Assembly (NCBI RefSeq): GCF_025128055.1
Contig: NZ_JAHLYS010000021.1
Span: 1 to 61,176 of the forward strand
Origin: Synechococcus sp. CS-1329
GTDB taxonomy: Bacteria > Cyanobacteriota > Cyanobacteriia > PCC-6307 > Cyanobiaceae
Length of the DNA stretch: 61,176 bases
Direction: 5' to 3'
In this document: one piece after another, positions 16,098 to 24,990 of the stretch
Layout: every line of letters begins with the position of its first letter
How positions within the stretch are numbered: the stretch's first letter is position 1
Notes under the pieces: model-generated
The model's input: only the letters and a program-made list of their open reading frames with translations
The model's database searches: none
What the model was told of the DNA's origin: nothing
Translations under genes and position numbers: made by a program

Positions 16098-16924
16098 TGC
16101 CTGAGGAATCACTGGAGGGTCTCTCGCTCAAATGCGGCCCCCTGGGGGAGCACGACCGGCTGCTCACCCTGCTCAGCAACGACGGCGGCCTCATCCGCCT
16201 GGCGGTGCCCGGCGCCCGGCGGCCCCGCAGCAGCCTGGCGGCGGCGGTGCCGCTGTCCCTGTTGCAGCTTCAGGTGGGCGGTGGCCGCGGCCTGCGGCGG
16301 GTGCGCCAGCTGCGGGTGATCCACAACTTCAGCCAGCTGGGTCAGCGCCTGGAGACCCTCGCCGCCGCCCAGTCGCTGGCGGAGCTCTGCCTGCAGCTGG
16401 TGGCCGACGGGGACGGGGTGGCCGGAGCCCTCGACGACCTCAGCCTGCAGCTGCGCCGCCTGGAGCTGGTGGTGTCCGAGCGCCAGGACTCCCTCGAGGC
16501 CCTGGCGCTCGCCGTGCAGGGGCACGTGCACCTGCTGGCGCTGGGGGGCTACGGGCTGCCGCTGCAGCACTGCGCCCGCAGCGGCGAGCCCCTGGCGCCC
16601 CCCCTGGGCAACCGCGACTGGCGCTGCAGCCTGCTGCCCAGTGAAGGGCTGGTGATCGGCGCGGTGGCCGGAGCCATGCTGGTGCTGAACGCATCGGAGC
16701 TGGCCCTGCTGCAACGGCTGCCGCGTCCCGCTCTGCCCCGCTGCCGCGACGGCACCTTGATGGGACCGTCCTGGGTCTGGCTGCGGCTGCTGCAGCTGGT
16801 GCAGGTGTGGTGCCAGGAGCACCTGGGCCGGCGGGGCAAGGCTCTGGGCCTGCTGCAGGGCTGCTTCAGTGCCGAGGCTCAGGGGCGCGGTGACGCTGCG
16901 CCATCATTGCCGCCGAACGACTGA
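16097..16924 (+). CDS. recO: DNA repair protein RecO
   Basis: RecO loads RecA onto SSB-coated DNA. The 275-residue protein begins with an OB fold (LSLKCGPLGEHDRLLTLLSNDGGLIRLAVPGARRP) and continues as a helical domain. The C-terminal zinc region is reduced: CARSGEP and RCSLLPSEG keep only part of the Cys pattern found in other RecO proteins, so zinc binding is doubtful. The start overlaps deoC by one base. Confidence 0.88.
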   Translation: MPEESLEGLSLKCGPLGEHDRLLTLLSNDGGLIRLAVPGARRPRSSLAAAVPLSLLQLQVGGGRGLRRVRQLRVIHNFSQLGQRLETLAAAQSLAELCLQLVADGDGVAGALDDLSLQLRRLELVVSERQDSLEALALAVQGHVHLLALGGYGLPLQHCARSGEPLAPPLGNRDWRCSLLPSEGLVIGAVAGAMLVLNASELALLQRLPRPALPRCRDGTLMGPSWVWLRLLQLVQVWCQEHLGRRGKALGLLQGCFSAEAQGRGDAAPSLPPND

Positions 16925-16937
16925 CACCTGGAGCGGA

Positions 16938-18338
16938 TTGTCCCGGCCGACCGCCACCCCCCCTCAGGAGCCCTCCGAGGACATCAGCCCGCCCCCTGGA
17001 GAGGGCAGCAGCACCCGCACTGATGGGCTGCAGGCCGTGCTGGCCCTCCCGGATTTCCGCAAGCTCTGGCTGGGGCAGATCTTCTCCCAGCTGGCGGACA
17101 AGTTCTACATCGTGCTGATGGTGTTCCTGATCGCCCAGTACTGGGTGACGGACACCCCCCAGAACAACATGGTGCTGGCCGAGGCGGCGGCCAGCCTGCG
17201 GCTGGATTTCGAAACCCGCGCTCAGATGATCACCCTGCTGGCGACGGGGATCTATGTGGCCAACACCGTGCCGGCGATGCTGCTGGGCACGGTGGCCGGT
17301 GTCTGGGCTGACCGCTGGCCCAAGCGCCAGGTGATGGTGGCCTCGAACGCTCTGCGGGCCGGCCTTGCCCTGCTGGCCCCCCTGGCGCTGCTGCCTGGCC
17401 CCCAGTGGCTGGGGCTGACCTGGGGCTACTGGGGTCTGGTGGCCATGACCTTTCTGGAGTCGGTGCTCACCCAGTTCTTCGCGCCGGCGGAGCAGGCCGC
17501 CATCCCACTGCTGGTGCCGAGGCCGCGCATGCTGGCGGCCATGTCGCTGTATCAGGCCACCAGCATGGGGGCCACGATCGTGGGCTTCGCCCTCGGTGAT
17601 CCGGCGCTGCGGCTGCTGCGCTCCAGCCTCAAGGCCATCGGCATCGGTGGCGGGGAATTCGTGCTGCTGCCGCTCTGCTACGGCCTGGCGGCCGTGTTCA
17701 TCAGCACCATCCAGATGGAGGAGCCGCAGAAGGTGGAGCGGGGCACCAGCGTCTGGAGTGAGATCGCCGAGGGCATCGAGGTGCTGCGCGAGCGGGCCAG
17801 CGTCAGGCGGGCCCTGCTGCAACTGGTGCTGCTGTACAGCATCCTGGCGGCCCTCTATGTGCTGGCCATCAGCCTGGCCTCAGCCATCGAAGGGCTGGGC
17901 CCCACCCGCTTCGGCACCCTGCTGGCCATGAGCGGCGTGGGCATGGCCTGCGGTGCCCTCGGCGTCGCCCAGCTGGGCCAGGGCCTCAACCGCCGGCGGA
18001 TGGCCTCCACCGGCCTGGCGATGATCGCCTTCAGCCTGGTGCTGCTGGGCCAGGGACGGGGCAGCCTGCTGCTCACCCTCGGCCTCTGCGGCCTGCTGGG
18101 CATCGGCGCGGCACTGGTGGCGATTCCGTCGCAGACCACCATCCAGGAGGACACTCCGGAGGAGATGCGCGGCAAGGTCTTCGGCCTGCAGAACAACCTG
18201 ATCAACGTGGCCCTCAGCCTGCCCCTGGTGCTGGCCGGTGCGGTGGTGAGCCGCTACGGGCTGATGCCGGTGCTGTGGGGACTGGCGGCGGTCACACTGA
18301 TCGCGGCGTTGATCGAGAAGCCCTGGCAGCGCTGCTAG
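16938..18338 (+). CDS. Major facilitator superfamily transporter
   Basis: The protein has about 12 hydrophobic segments, from FRKLWLGQIFSQLADKFYIVLM onward. The A-type MFS loop is GVWADRWPKRQVMVASN between TM2 and TM3, and a second-half counterpart is near QLGQGLNRRRMAS. The family includes drug and metabolite exporters (EntS/MdfA-like); the substrate is unknown. The frame contains no ATG near the N-terminus. TTG 16938, preceded by GGAGCGGA, gives 466 residues and starts after the recO stop; GTG 16869 would overlap recO. Confidence 0.8.
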   Translation: MSRPTATPPQEPSEDISPPPGEGSSTRTDGLQAVLALPDFRKLWLGQIFSQLADKFYIVLMVFLIAQYWVTDTPQNNMVLAEAAASLRLDFETRAQMITLLATGIYVANTVPAMLLGTVAGVWADRWPKRQVMVASNALRAGLALLAPLALLPGPQWLGLTWGYWGLVAMTFLESVLTQFFAPAEQAAIPLLVPRPRMLAAMSLYQATSMGATIVGFALGDPALRLLRSSLKAIGIGGGEFVLLPLCYGLAAVFISTIQMEEPQKVERGTSVWSEIAEGIEVLRERASVRRALLQLVLLYSILAALYVLAISLASAIEGLGPTRFGTLLAMSGVGMACGALGVAQLGQGLNRRRMASTGLAMIAFSLVLLGQGRGSLLLTLGLCGLLGIGAALVAIPSQTTIQEDTPEEMRGKVFGLQNNLINVALSLPLVLAGAVVSRYGLMPVLWGLAAVTLIAALIEKPWQRC

Positions 18339-18366
18339 CGTTCCCCCCAGGACGAGGCCTGAAGCG

Positions 18367-19590
18367 TTGGCCCACATCGCCTGGCTGGGCAAGAAGTCAC
18401 CCTTCTGCGGCAACGTCACCTACAGCCTTTCCACCACCGAGCGACTCCGGCAACACGGCCATCAGGTCAGCTTCATCCATTTCGACACCCCGGCGGCCGG
18501 CCTGGGGCGCTCCTGGGATCCGAACCAACCGGTGGAGACCGATCAGCTCCACCGCCGGCTGGCCAACGATCCAACGGCGGGCGGGGTCGATGAGGTGGCC
18601 CTGTCGTACCTGGTGAAGTCGCAGGTGTACACGATCCCCTCACCGGGGGCCCAGCGGGAGCTGCGCGAATCCCTGGAGCGCCTGCGCCCCGACCTGGTGC
18701 ACGCCAGCCTCACCCTCTCTCCCCTGGACTTCCGCCTGCCGGACCTCTGCCAGCACCTGGGAGTGCCGCTGGTGGCCACCTTCCATCCCGCCTTCGATGC
18801 CGGCCTGCGCAACATCACCGCCGGCACCCAGCAGCTCACCTACCAGCTCTACGCTCCGGCCCTGGCCCGTTTTGATCGGGTGATCGTCTTCTCCGAGCTG
18901 CAGGCCGAGGTGCTGGCACGGCTGGGAGTACGCGAGCAGCGGCTGGCGGTGATCCCCAACGGGGTGGATCCAGCGCTCTGGTGTCCGCCCGATCCGGCCT
19001 CACCTTCACCGGAACTGGCCAGCCTCCGCAGCCGCCTGGGCCCGCGCCGCCTCTTCCTCTACATGGGACGGCTGGCCACCGAGAAGAACGTGGAAGCGCT
19101 GCTGCGGGCCTGGCGGCTGGTGCGGCCGGCGGGCTGTCTGCTGGTGATCGTCGGCGACGGCCCCCTGCGCCAGGCCCTGCAGGGCAACAGCGACGAGCAG
19201 GACGTGCTCTGGTGGGGCTACGAAGCGAACCTGCAGCAGCGGGTGGCCCTGCTGCAGGCAGCCGATGTCTTCCTTCTGCCCTCCCTGGTGGAGGGTCTCT
19301 CCCTGGCGCTGCTGGAGGCGATGGCCAGCGGCACCGCCTGCGTGGCCACCGATGCCGGCGCCGACGGCGAAGTGCTCGACGGAGGGGCCGGCATCGTCAT
19401 CAGCACCCAGGGGGTGACCACCCAGCTGCGCACGCTGCTGCCGGTGCTGCGCGACCAGCCGGTGCTCACCGCCGAGCTGGGTCGCCGGGCCCGGGAACGG
19501 GTTCTCGAGCGTTACACCCTGACTCGCAACATCAACCAGCTGGAGCGGCTCTATGCCGAACTGGTGCCCCAGGGCAGCCTGGCCGCCTGA
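18367..19590 (+). CDS. Glycosyltransferase family 4 (GT-B fold)
   Basis: This 407-residue cytoplasmic GT-B enzyme has the N-terminal acceptor half beginning MAHIAWLGKKSPFCGNVTY and the C-terminal GT4 donor half, with GRLATEKNVEALLRAW, LVIVGDGPLRQAL and the EX7E-type segment LLPSLVEGLSLALLEAMASG. It transfers a sugar from a nucleotide donor. The acceptor is unknown; a glycolipid or surface-polysaccharide role is possible, because an acyltransferase follows on the other strand. The start is TTG 18367. Confidence 0.82.
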   Translation: MAHIAWLGKKSPFCGNVTYSLSTTERLRQHGHQVSFIHFDTPAAGLGRSWDPNQPVETDQLHRRLANDPTAGGVDEVALSYLVKSQVYTIPSPGAQRELRESLERLRPDLVHASLTLSPLDFRLPDLCQHLGVPLVATFHPAFDAGLRNITAGTQQLTYQLYAPALARFDRVIVFSELQAEVLARLGVREQRLAVIPNGVDPALWCPPDPASPSPELASLRSRLGPRRLFLYMGRLATEKNVEALLRAWRLVRPAGCLLVIVGDGPLRQALQGNSDEQDVLWWGYEANLQQRVALLQAADVFLLPSLVEGLSLALLEAMASGTACVATDAGADGEVLDGGAGIVISTQGVTTQLRTLLPVLRDQPVLTAELGRRARERVLERYTLTRNINQLERLYAELVPQGSLAA

Positions 19591-19608
19591 GGTTCAGCCT
19601 CGTTGGCC

Positions 19609-20955
19609 TCAGCCTGAGCCGATCGCGGCCTCCAGGCGCTCGCGCAACTCAGCGGTGAGCCGATCCACGGCCCCACGGCGGTCGCGGCGGTAGGTGGCAC
19701 TGCTGTCGCCCACGTCGATGGGCTCCGCCACCACCAGGCGCACCCTCCAGGGACCGAGGGCGGGCGGACGCTCCTGCTCGCGGCCGCGGATCCAGGCAAT
19801 CGCCCGCCAGAGGATCATCAACACCTCGCCATAGCGGTCGATGCTGGGCTTCTCGGCCACGTAGGAGCCACTCACCGTGGCGAAGTGCTCCACCAGGCGC
19901 ATGTGGCCCATGCGGATGTCCGCTTCCCGCGCCGACCAGTCGGCCAGGCTGCGCTCCACCTCGGAGAGTTCCTCCAGGTCGTCGCGGTAGATGCAGGCCC
20001 AGGCCGCCTGCTCGATGCGCCGGCAGCGCTCGGCGACGCTGCCCCGGGGGGAGAGATCGAAGTGGGCCTCGGCCACGGCCAGGCCCTGCTCCTGCAGCCG
20101 GCTCAGCCGCTCCAGGAAGTCGGAAGCCGGGGCGCGATCCCCGGATTGATAAAAGCTCTCCAGCAGGGAGAGCAGCTGCTCCGAGAGGGCGATCAACCGC
20201 TGATAGCGGTGCTCCAGGACCTGGTCGGACTCGGTGGACAGCAGCGGGGGGGCTGGGGGGGCGCCGAGCAGGTCCTCCAGGCGTGCCAACAGGCGATCAA
20301 TCACTCGCCAGTCGTCGCTGGTGGTGAGGTACTGAAGGCCGATCGGCACGATCAGGACCCGCTCCTGGCGCCCCTCCGCCGCCAGATCCTCACAGCACCA
20401 GAAGGCCATCTGGGCCAGGCCGGGTTCGAGCGGACTGAGCAGCTCGCCGTGGTTGTTGGTGGCTCCCTCGGGCGCGATCGCCAGGGGGAAGGGGCCGTGG
20501 GCGAAGAGATCACGGGCCGTTTTGAGGGCCAGGCGATCCAGCTTGCCCCGCTGGATCGGAATGCCGCCCAGCTTCGAGAGGATCCAGCCGGCGGCCTCCC
20601 CCGCCCAGAGCGGGATGCCGCGGTCGTAGAGAAACTGGCTGTGGACCGGGCCCCTCAGCCTCAGCCCGTGGGCACGGGCGGCCCGGGGTACCTCACGCCA
20701 GAGCAGCTGGGCCATCACCAGCGGATCGGTGGTACTGGGGTGACGAAAGGCGATCAGCAGGCGGCAGCGGCCGGCCTGGGCCTCGGCAAACAGCTGCGCA
20801 AGCCGTTCACCACCGCTGGTTTCGAGCTGGACCAGGTCCCGGGAACGCAGGATCCATGGCAGAGCGGCCCGACAGAGCCAGAGCACCCAGCGCTTGTAGT
20901 CCGGCGGGATGAAGCGAAGGGCCGGTTGGGCGGCCTGGATCCCTGCGCGGGGCAT
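19609..20955 (-). CDS. PlsC-domain acyltransferase (1-acylglycerol-3-phosphate type)
   Basis: The 448-residue protein carries a PlsC domain with the catalytic H-x4-D box in FRHPSTTDPLV (about residues 71-76), the substrate-binding block GGIPIQRG and the EGATNNHGE block. After the domain there is a 200-residue helical C-terminal extension longer than in the usual PlsC. A hydrophobic stretch near residues 24-35 (WVLWLCRAALPWIL) would bind the membrane. It probably acylates a phospholipid precursor; the extra domain makes the exact acceptor uncertain. Confidence 0.78.
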   Translation of the reverse strand: MPRAGIQAAQPALRFIPPDYKRWVLWLCRAALPWILRSRDLVQLETSGGERLAQLFAEAQAGRCRLLIAFRHPSTTDPLVMAQLLWREVPRAARAHGLRLRGPVHSQFLYDRGIPLWAGEAAGWILSKLGGIPIQRGKLDRLALKTARDLFAHGPFPLAIAPEGATNNHGELLSPLEPGLAQMAFWCCEDLAAEGRQERVLIVPIGLQYLTTSDDWRVIDRLLARLEDLLGAPPAPPLLSTESDQVLEHRYQRLIALSEQLLSLLESFYQSGDRAPASDFLERLSRLQEQGLAVAEAHFDLSPRGSVAERCRRIEQAAWACIYRDDLEELSEVERSLADWSAREADIRMGHMRLVEHFATVSGSYVAEKPSIDRYGEVLMILWRAIAWIRGREQERPPALGPWRVRLVVAEPIDVGDSSATYRRDRRGAVDRLTAELRERLEAAIGSG

Positions 20956-21013
20956 GGTCGGTCAGAGGGCGGTCAAGGGGGGGCTCAGCTGGGCGGCGAT
21001 CGACTGCGCAGGG

Positions 21014-21712
21014 TTAACGAGCGGCGTAGCGATCGGAGACCACAGCCCAATCGACCACGGACCACCAGGCATCGAGGTAGTCAGCGCGGCGGTTCTGGTA
21101 CTGGAGGTAGTAGGCGTGCTCCCAGACGTCGTTGGCCAGCAACGGCGTGCCCGCCACCGGAGCCAGGTCCATCAGCGGATTGTCCTGGTTGGGGGTGGAG
21201 ATCAGCTGGAGCTGACCGGCGGAATCGCTGATCAGCCACACCCAGCCGGAGCCGAAGCGAGCCAGGCCGGTGGCCCGGAAAGCGGCGCGGAACTGCTCGA
21301 TCGAGCCGAAGTCACGCACCAGGGCCTCCTGCAGGGCCGCGCTGGGCTCACCACCCTGCCCGGGGCGGGTGAGGGAGGTCCAGAAAAACGAATGGTTCCA
21401 GTGGCCTCCGGCGTTGTTGCGCACCGCCGCCGGCGCCCCGGCCGCCCGCGCCAGCAGCGCTTCAAGGCTGAGGCCCTCGAGGGCCGGATCCCTGGCCACA
21501 GCGGCATTGAGGTTGTCCACGTAGGCCTGGTGATGGCGATCGTGGTGGATCGTCATCGTGGTGGCATCGATCGCCGGCTCCAGGGCCTCGGCGGGGTAGG
21601 GCAGGGCCGGGAGCGTGAAGGCTGGCGCCGCCGCCCAGGCCCCCGGCCCCGGCCAGAGCAGCAGCACCAGCAGCAGTGGCAGGGCCAGCAGGGCAGCAGG
21701 AATCCGTCGCAT
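21014..21712 (-). CDS. sodA: Superoxide dismutase, manganese-type, with signal peptide
   Basis: The 232-residue protein starts with a strong signal peptide or anchor (LLALPLLLVLLLWPGPGAWAA, about residues 7-28). The SOD fold follows, with His in MTIHHDRHHQAYV, His in GGHWNHSFFW and [13 protein letters not shown]. The Gly-Gly-His before the second ligand, in place of Ala-Gln, is the manganese signature. It would work in the periplasm or thylakoid lumen, or be tethered to the membrane, so it complements the cytoplasmic iron enzyme at 8362-8961. Confidence 0.9.
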   Translation of the reverse strand: MRRIPAALLALPLLLVLLLWPGPGAWAAAPAFTLPALPYPAEALEPAIDATTMTIHHDRHHQAYVDNLNAAVARDPALEGLSLEALLARAAGAPAAVRNNAGGHWNHSFFWTSLTRPGQGGEPSAALQEALVRDFGSIEQFRAAFRATGLARFGSGWVWLISDSAGQLQLISTPNQDNPLMDLAPVAGTPLLANDVWEHAYYLQYQNRRADYLDAWWSVVDWAVVSDRYAAR

Positions 21713-21729
21713 TGGCTCAGCCCAGCTGT

Positions 21730-22485
21730 TCAGAGCTCAAGTATGGACAGCTCGGCGCAGCAGGCGGCAAAGGCGGCGGCCGGGTCGGCGGCCGCAGTGA
21801 TCGGCCGGCCGATCACCAGGCGGCTGGCTCCGGCGCTGAGGGCGGCCGCAGGACCCATCACCCGCCGCTGATCACCCACCGGCGCCCCGGCAGGGCGCAC
21901 GCCCGGGGTCACCAGAACGAAGGGCTCGGGGTGGACCCGACGCAGCTCCGCCGCCTCCTGGGGGGCGCAGACCGCCCCGCCGATGCCGGCGGCCACCGCC
22001 AGGGCCGCCAGGCGGGGCACGTAGAGCGCGGTGGATTCCTCCACCGCCAGCTCCGCCCTGAAGCGCGCCTCCTCCCAGCTGGTGAGCACGGTGACCGCCA
22101 GCAGGGTGGGGGCATCGAGAGGCTCCTGGGCCGCGCCCTCGAGGGCACCGGCCTGGGCGGCCGCCAGGCCGTCATGGCCCGCGCAGGCATGGACCGTGAT
22201 CAGCTCGGCCCCGAGGCGGGCGGCACTGCGACAGGCGCCGGCCATGGTGGCGGGGATGTCGTGGAATTTGAGATCGAGGAACACCCGCAGGCCCTGGTCG
22301 CGCAGCTGGCGCACCACGTCCGGGCCGGCGGAGCAGAACAGCTCCAGCCCCACCTTCACCCAGCGCAGATCGGGGATCGAGGCCACCAGGGCCAGGGCCG
22401 AGGGGGCATCAGGTCGATCGAGAGCCACGATGATCCTCTCGGCGGCAGCTCCGCTGGCCGGCGGCATTGGTGTGCTGAGGCTCAT
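21730..22485 (-). CDS. pyrF: Orotidine 5'-phosphate decarboxylase
   Basis: This is the last step of UMP synthesis. The 251-residue TIM barrel contains [26 protein letters not shown] and the active-site block [13 protein letters not shown], where Asp-Lys-x-x-Asp form the catalytic set; LVTPGVRP and SRLVIGRPI close the phosphate site. The ATG overlaps the tyrS stop in the sequence ATGA, so pyrF is the downstream gene of a coupled pair. Confidence 0.93.
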   Translation of the reverse strand: MSLSTPMPPASGAAAERIIVALDRPDAPSALALVASIPDLRWVKVGLELFCSAGPDVVRQLRDQGLRVFLDLKFHDIPATMAGACRSAARLGAELITVHACAGHDGLAAAQAGALEGAAQEPLDAPTLLAVTVLTSWEEARFRAELAVEESTALYVPRLAALAVAAGIGGAVCAPQEAAELRRVHPEPFVLVTPGVRPAGAPVGDQRRVMGPAAALSAGASRLVIGRPITAAADPAAAFAACCAELSILEL

Positions 22486-23717
22486 GGCACCAGCCGCACA
22501 AAGGTTTTCTTGCCCAGTTGCAGCACCTTGCCCTCCAGCTCGGAGGCCGCGCTGAATTCAAGGGTCAAGTCGGTGAGCTTCTCGCCATCAAGGCGCACCC
22601 CGCCGCCCTGGATCTGGCGCCGCGCCTCGCTGCTGCTGGCGCAGAGGCCCAGGGAGCTGAGCAGATGGAAGGCCTTGGCGGGGAATGGGATGGCGGCAAG
22701 GGAGGCCTCTGGGACCGATGGGGCCTTCATCTCCCCAGCCACCAGATTGGCGGCATCGGCCTGGGCGGCGCTGGCGGCCTCAAGGCCATGGCGCGACGCC
22801 GTGATTGCCAGGGCCAGGGCCTTCTGCCGCTCCCGCGGGTTGCTGCGGCCGTGGGCCGGATCCAGGTCAGTGAGCAGGGTCAGGTAGTCATCCGCCACGG
22901 CATCGGGCACCTTCTCCAGCTTGGAGTACATCGCCAGCGCCCCCTCGTTGAGGCCCACCGTGTTGCCCAGGCTCTTGCTCATCTTCTGCACCCCGTCGAG
23001 CCCCGGCAGGATCGGCAGCAGCAGACCGAACTGGGGCCGCTGGCCGAAATGGCGCTGCAGATCACGGCCCATGGCCACGTTGAATTTCTGGTCGGTGCCC
23101 CCCAGCTCCAGGTCGGAGGCCACGGCCACCGAGTCGTAGCCCTGGAGCAACGGATAGAGGAACTCGTGCAGGGAGATGGGGGTGCCTGAGCCGTAGCGGT
23201 TGGCGAACTCCTCCTTGGCCAGCATCTGGCCCACGGTGGAGGTGGCCAGCAGCTCGATCACCTGGGGCAGGTCGAGGCCAGCCAGCCACTCGCTGTTGCG
23301 GCGCACTTCCAGGCGGCCCGGAGTGGTGAAGTCGAGCAGGGCCCGCTCGGGGGGCTGGCCCAGACCCAGCTGCGCCAGGTAGGTGTCGGCATTGGCGTCC
23401 ACCTCGGCCGCACTCAGCTGCACCCGGGTGGCGCTCTTGCCGCTGGGATCGCCGATGCGCGCGGTGAAGTCGCCGATGATCAGCACAGCGGTGTGGCCGG
23501 CGTCCTGGAAGGCCCGCAGCTTGCGGAATAGGATTGAGTGACCCAGGTGGATGTCACTGCCGGTGGGATCGATGCCGAGCTTGATGCGCAGGGGCCGCTC
23601 GGCGCCGGCGGCCTGCTGCAGGCGCGCGGCCAGGGATTGATCCGGATCCGCCGACTCTCCAGCGGGAAAGAGATCAGCCAGTCCCCGCTCCAGCCAAGGC
23701 GGCAATGCCTGACCCAT
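22482..23717 (-). CDS. tyrS: Tyrosyl-tRNA synthetase
   Basis: This class I synthetase has 411 residues. It has the ATP-binding HIGH-type motif in [11 protein letters not shown] (about residues 54-64), the KMSKS loop as QKMSKSLGN, and a C-terminal S4-like RNA-binding domain ([20 protein letters not shown]). The lengths and the HLGH motif are those of the TyrZ-like subgroup common in cyanobacteria. It charges tRNA-Tyr in the cytoplasm. Confidence 0.93.
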   Translation of the reverse strand: MGQALPPWLERGLADLFPAGESADPDQSLAARLQQAAGAERPLRIKLGIDPTGSDIHLGHSILFRKLRAFQDAGHTAVLIIGDFTARIGDPSGKSATRVQLSAAEVDANADTYLAQLGLGQPPERALLDFTTPGRLEVRRNSEWLAGLDLPQVIELLATSTVGQMLAKEEFANRYGSGTPISLHEFLYPLLQGYDSVAVASDLELGGTDQKFNVAMGRDLQRHFGQRPQFGLLLPILPGLDGVQKMSKSLGNTVGLNEGALAMYSKLEKVPDAVADDYLTLLTDLDPAHGRSNPRERQKALALAITASRHGLEAASAAQADAANLVAGEMKAPSVPEASLAAIPFPAKAFHLLSSLGLCASSSEARRQIQGGGVRLDGEKLTDLTLEFSAASELEGKVLQLGKKTFVRLVP

Positions 23718-23762
23718 CGGTGCACCCTTCAGTGGGGCGGATCGTAGGCAGCCGAGCGGCGC

Positions 23763-23786
23763 GCACTGGCACTGGCACCGGCACTG
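23763..23786. repeat. Hexanucleotide tandem repeat GCACTG x4 (one variant)
   Basis: Four tandem hexamers read GCACTG, GCACTG, GCACCG, GCACTG in the 99-base gap between tyrS and the DUF1825 gene. The repeat lies upstream of tyrS, so a change in copy number would shift promoter or leader spacing. No function is known. Confidence 0.75.
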
Positions 23787-23816
23787 GAGTCAATGCTCTG
23801 GCGCTGAGATCCTGGT

Positions 23817-24143
23817 TCAGGCGCCGCTGGCTTCCAGTTCGCGCTTCATCCGCTCCAGGGTCTGGTTCATCTGGGAGAACATCTGCTCGGGCGTCATCCC
23901 GAACTGCCCCAGCTGGGTGCGCAGCTGCTCCACGGTGAGCTTCGCCTGGAAGTCTTCGGAGAGCTCAAAACGCTTCATGAACACCTGATAGCGGCCCATC
24001 AGGTCCTCCATCTGGTCGATGAACAGCTTTTTACCTTCCCGGTCGAACTTGCCGTAATCGCCCCCCAGCTGGGTCATCTGCTGGTAATCGGTGAACAGCC
24101 GTTTGGCTTCGTCCTGAACGATTTCGGATTCGAAGAAGGCCAT
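23817..24143 (-). CDS. DUF1825 family protein
   Basis: The 108-residue all-helical protein begins MAFFESEIVQDEAKRLFTDYQ and continues with FDREGKKLFIDQMEDLMGRYQVFMKRFELSEDF, the pattern of the cyanobacterial and plastid DUF1825 family. No catalytic motif or membrane segment is visible. The function is not known to me. It is divergent from the HhH gene, with 131 bases between them. Confidence 0.82.
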   Translation of the reverse strand: MAFFESEIVQDEAKRLFTDYQQMTQLGGDYGKFDREGKKLFIDQMEDLMGRYQVFMKRFELSEDFQAKLTVEQLRTQLGQFGMTPEQMFSQMNQTLERMKRELEASGA

Positions 24144-24274
24144 GGGGCGTGCCAGGCATGAGGCGATGACGACGATTCTGGGGGCCGCCGCCGCCTTGGG
24201 CGAGTACGGATTGGCGTAACAGCCCCACCACAGCCGCTAACTTCGCCCCAGTTGCGCGGAGCCGGGCCACCGCC

Positions 24275-24988
24275 ATGGCCAAGGGGCACTGGTTGGATCC
24301 CCTCGCCCGCAGCCTGCTGGAGGCCACGGGTCAGATCCCCCGTGCGCCCCAACCTGCCAAACCCGAACCGTCGCAGGTTGAACCATCCGAGGCCGAAGCT
24401 CCACCGGCGCCTGACGGAAGCGACGAGAGCGTTGAGCGTGAGCTGCTGGCCCTCAAACTCGCCCAGAATCCAGGCCTGCGGTTGACGAGCGCCCAGCAGG
24501 TGCTCCAGGCCGCGGCCCTGGGCTGGCGCCTGGATGTGAACCGCGCCACCGCCGCTGACTGGCTGCGCCTGCCGGGCTGCACCCCCACCCAGGTGGATCT
24601 GCTGCTGCGCCTGCAGAGCGGTGGCGTGCAGCTGAGCGGACCGGAGGATCTCCAGAAGCTGCTGGGCCTCGAGGCGGGGCTGATCCGCAGCTGGACGCCG
24701 CTGCTGGAGTTTCGTTGGTATGGCGACGCGCCGACGGCGGCGGCGACCCTGGATCTGAACCGCTGCAGGGCCGAGCAGCTCGGGGCCCAGCTGGCCCTGG
24801 AGGAGTCGCGCTGCCGGCGCCTGCTGCAGGAGCGCAGCCGCGCCCCCTTCCGCGACCTGGCGGATCTGCAGCAACGCCTGCAACTGCCGGCGGAGCTGGT
24901 GGAGGGCCTGATCGGGCGGGTGAGCTTCGGCCAGGGACCCATCGGTCCGGAGTTGCCGAGGCCGCCCCGGCCACCGGCCTCCCGTTGA
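24275..24988 (+). CDS. Helix-hairpin-helix (ComEA-like) protein
   Basis: The 237-residue protein has a Pro/Glu-rich linker (about residues 22-50) and two HhH repeats: LDVNRATAADWLRLPGCTPTQVDLLLRL (about 89-115) and LDLNRCRAEQLGAQLALEESRCRRLLQE (about 160-187). HhH pairs bind DNA without sequence specificity, as in ComEA. There is no signal peptide, so this is not a periplasmic ComEA. The GIY-YIG gene starts 2 bases after the stop; the pair looks like an operon for a DNA-processing function. Confidence 0.7.
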   Translation: MAKGHWLDPLARSLLEATGQIPRAPQPAKPEPSQVEPSEAEAPPAPDGSDESVERELLALKLAQNPGLRLTSAQQVLQAAALGWRLDVNRATAADWLRLPGCTPTQVDLLLRLQSGGVQLSGPEDLQKLLGLEAGLIRSWTPLLEFRWYGDAPTAAATLDLNRCRAEQLGAQLALEESRCRRLLQERSRAPFRDLADLQQRLQLPAELVEGLIGRVSFGQGPIGPELPRPPRPPASR

Positions 24989-24990
24989 CC

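Noticed and set aside
18367-19590. Sulfoquinovosyltransferase SqdX
   Set aside because: The N-terminus (MAHIAWLGKKSPFCGNV) does not resemble the SqdX start; only general GT4 motifs are shared.
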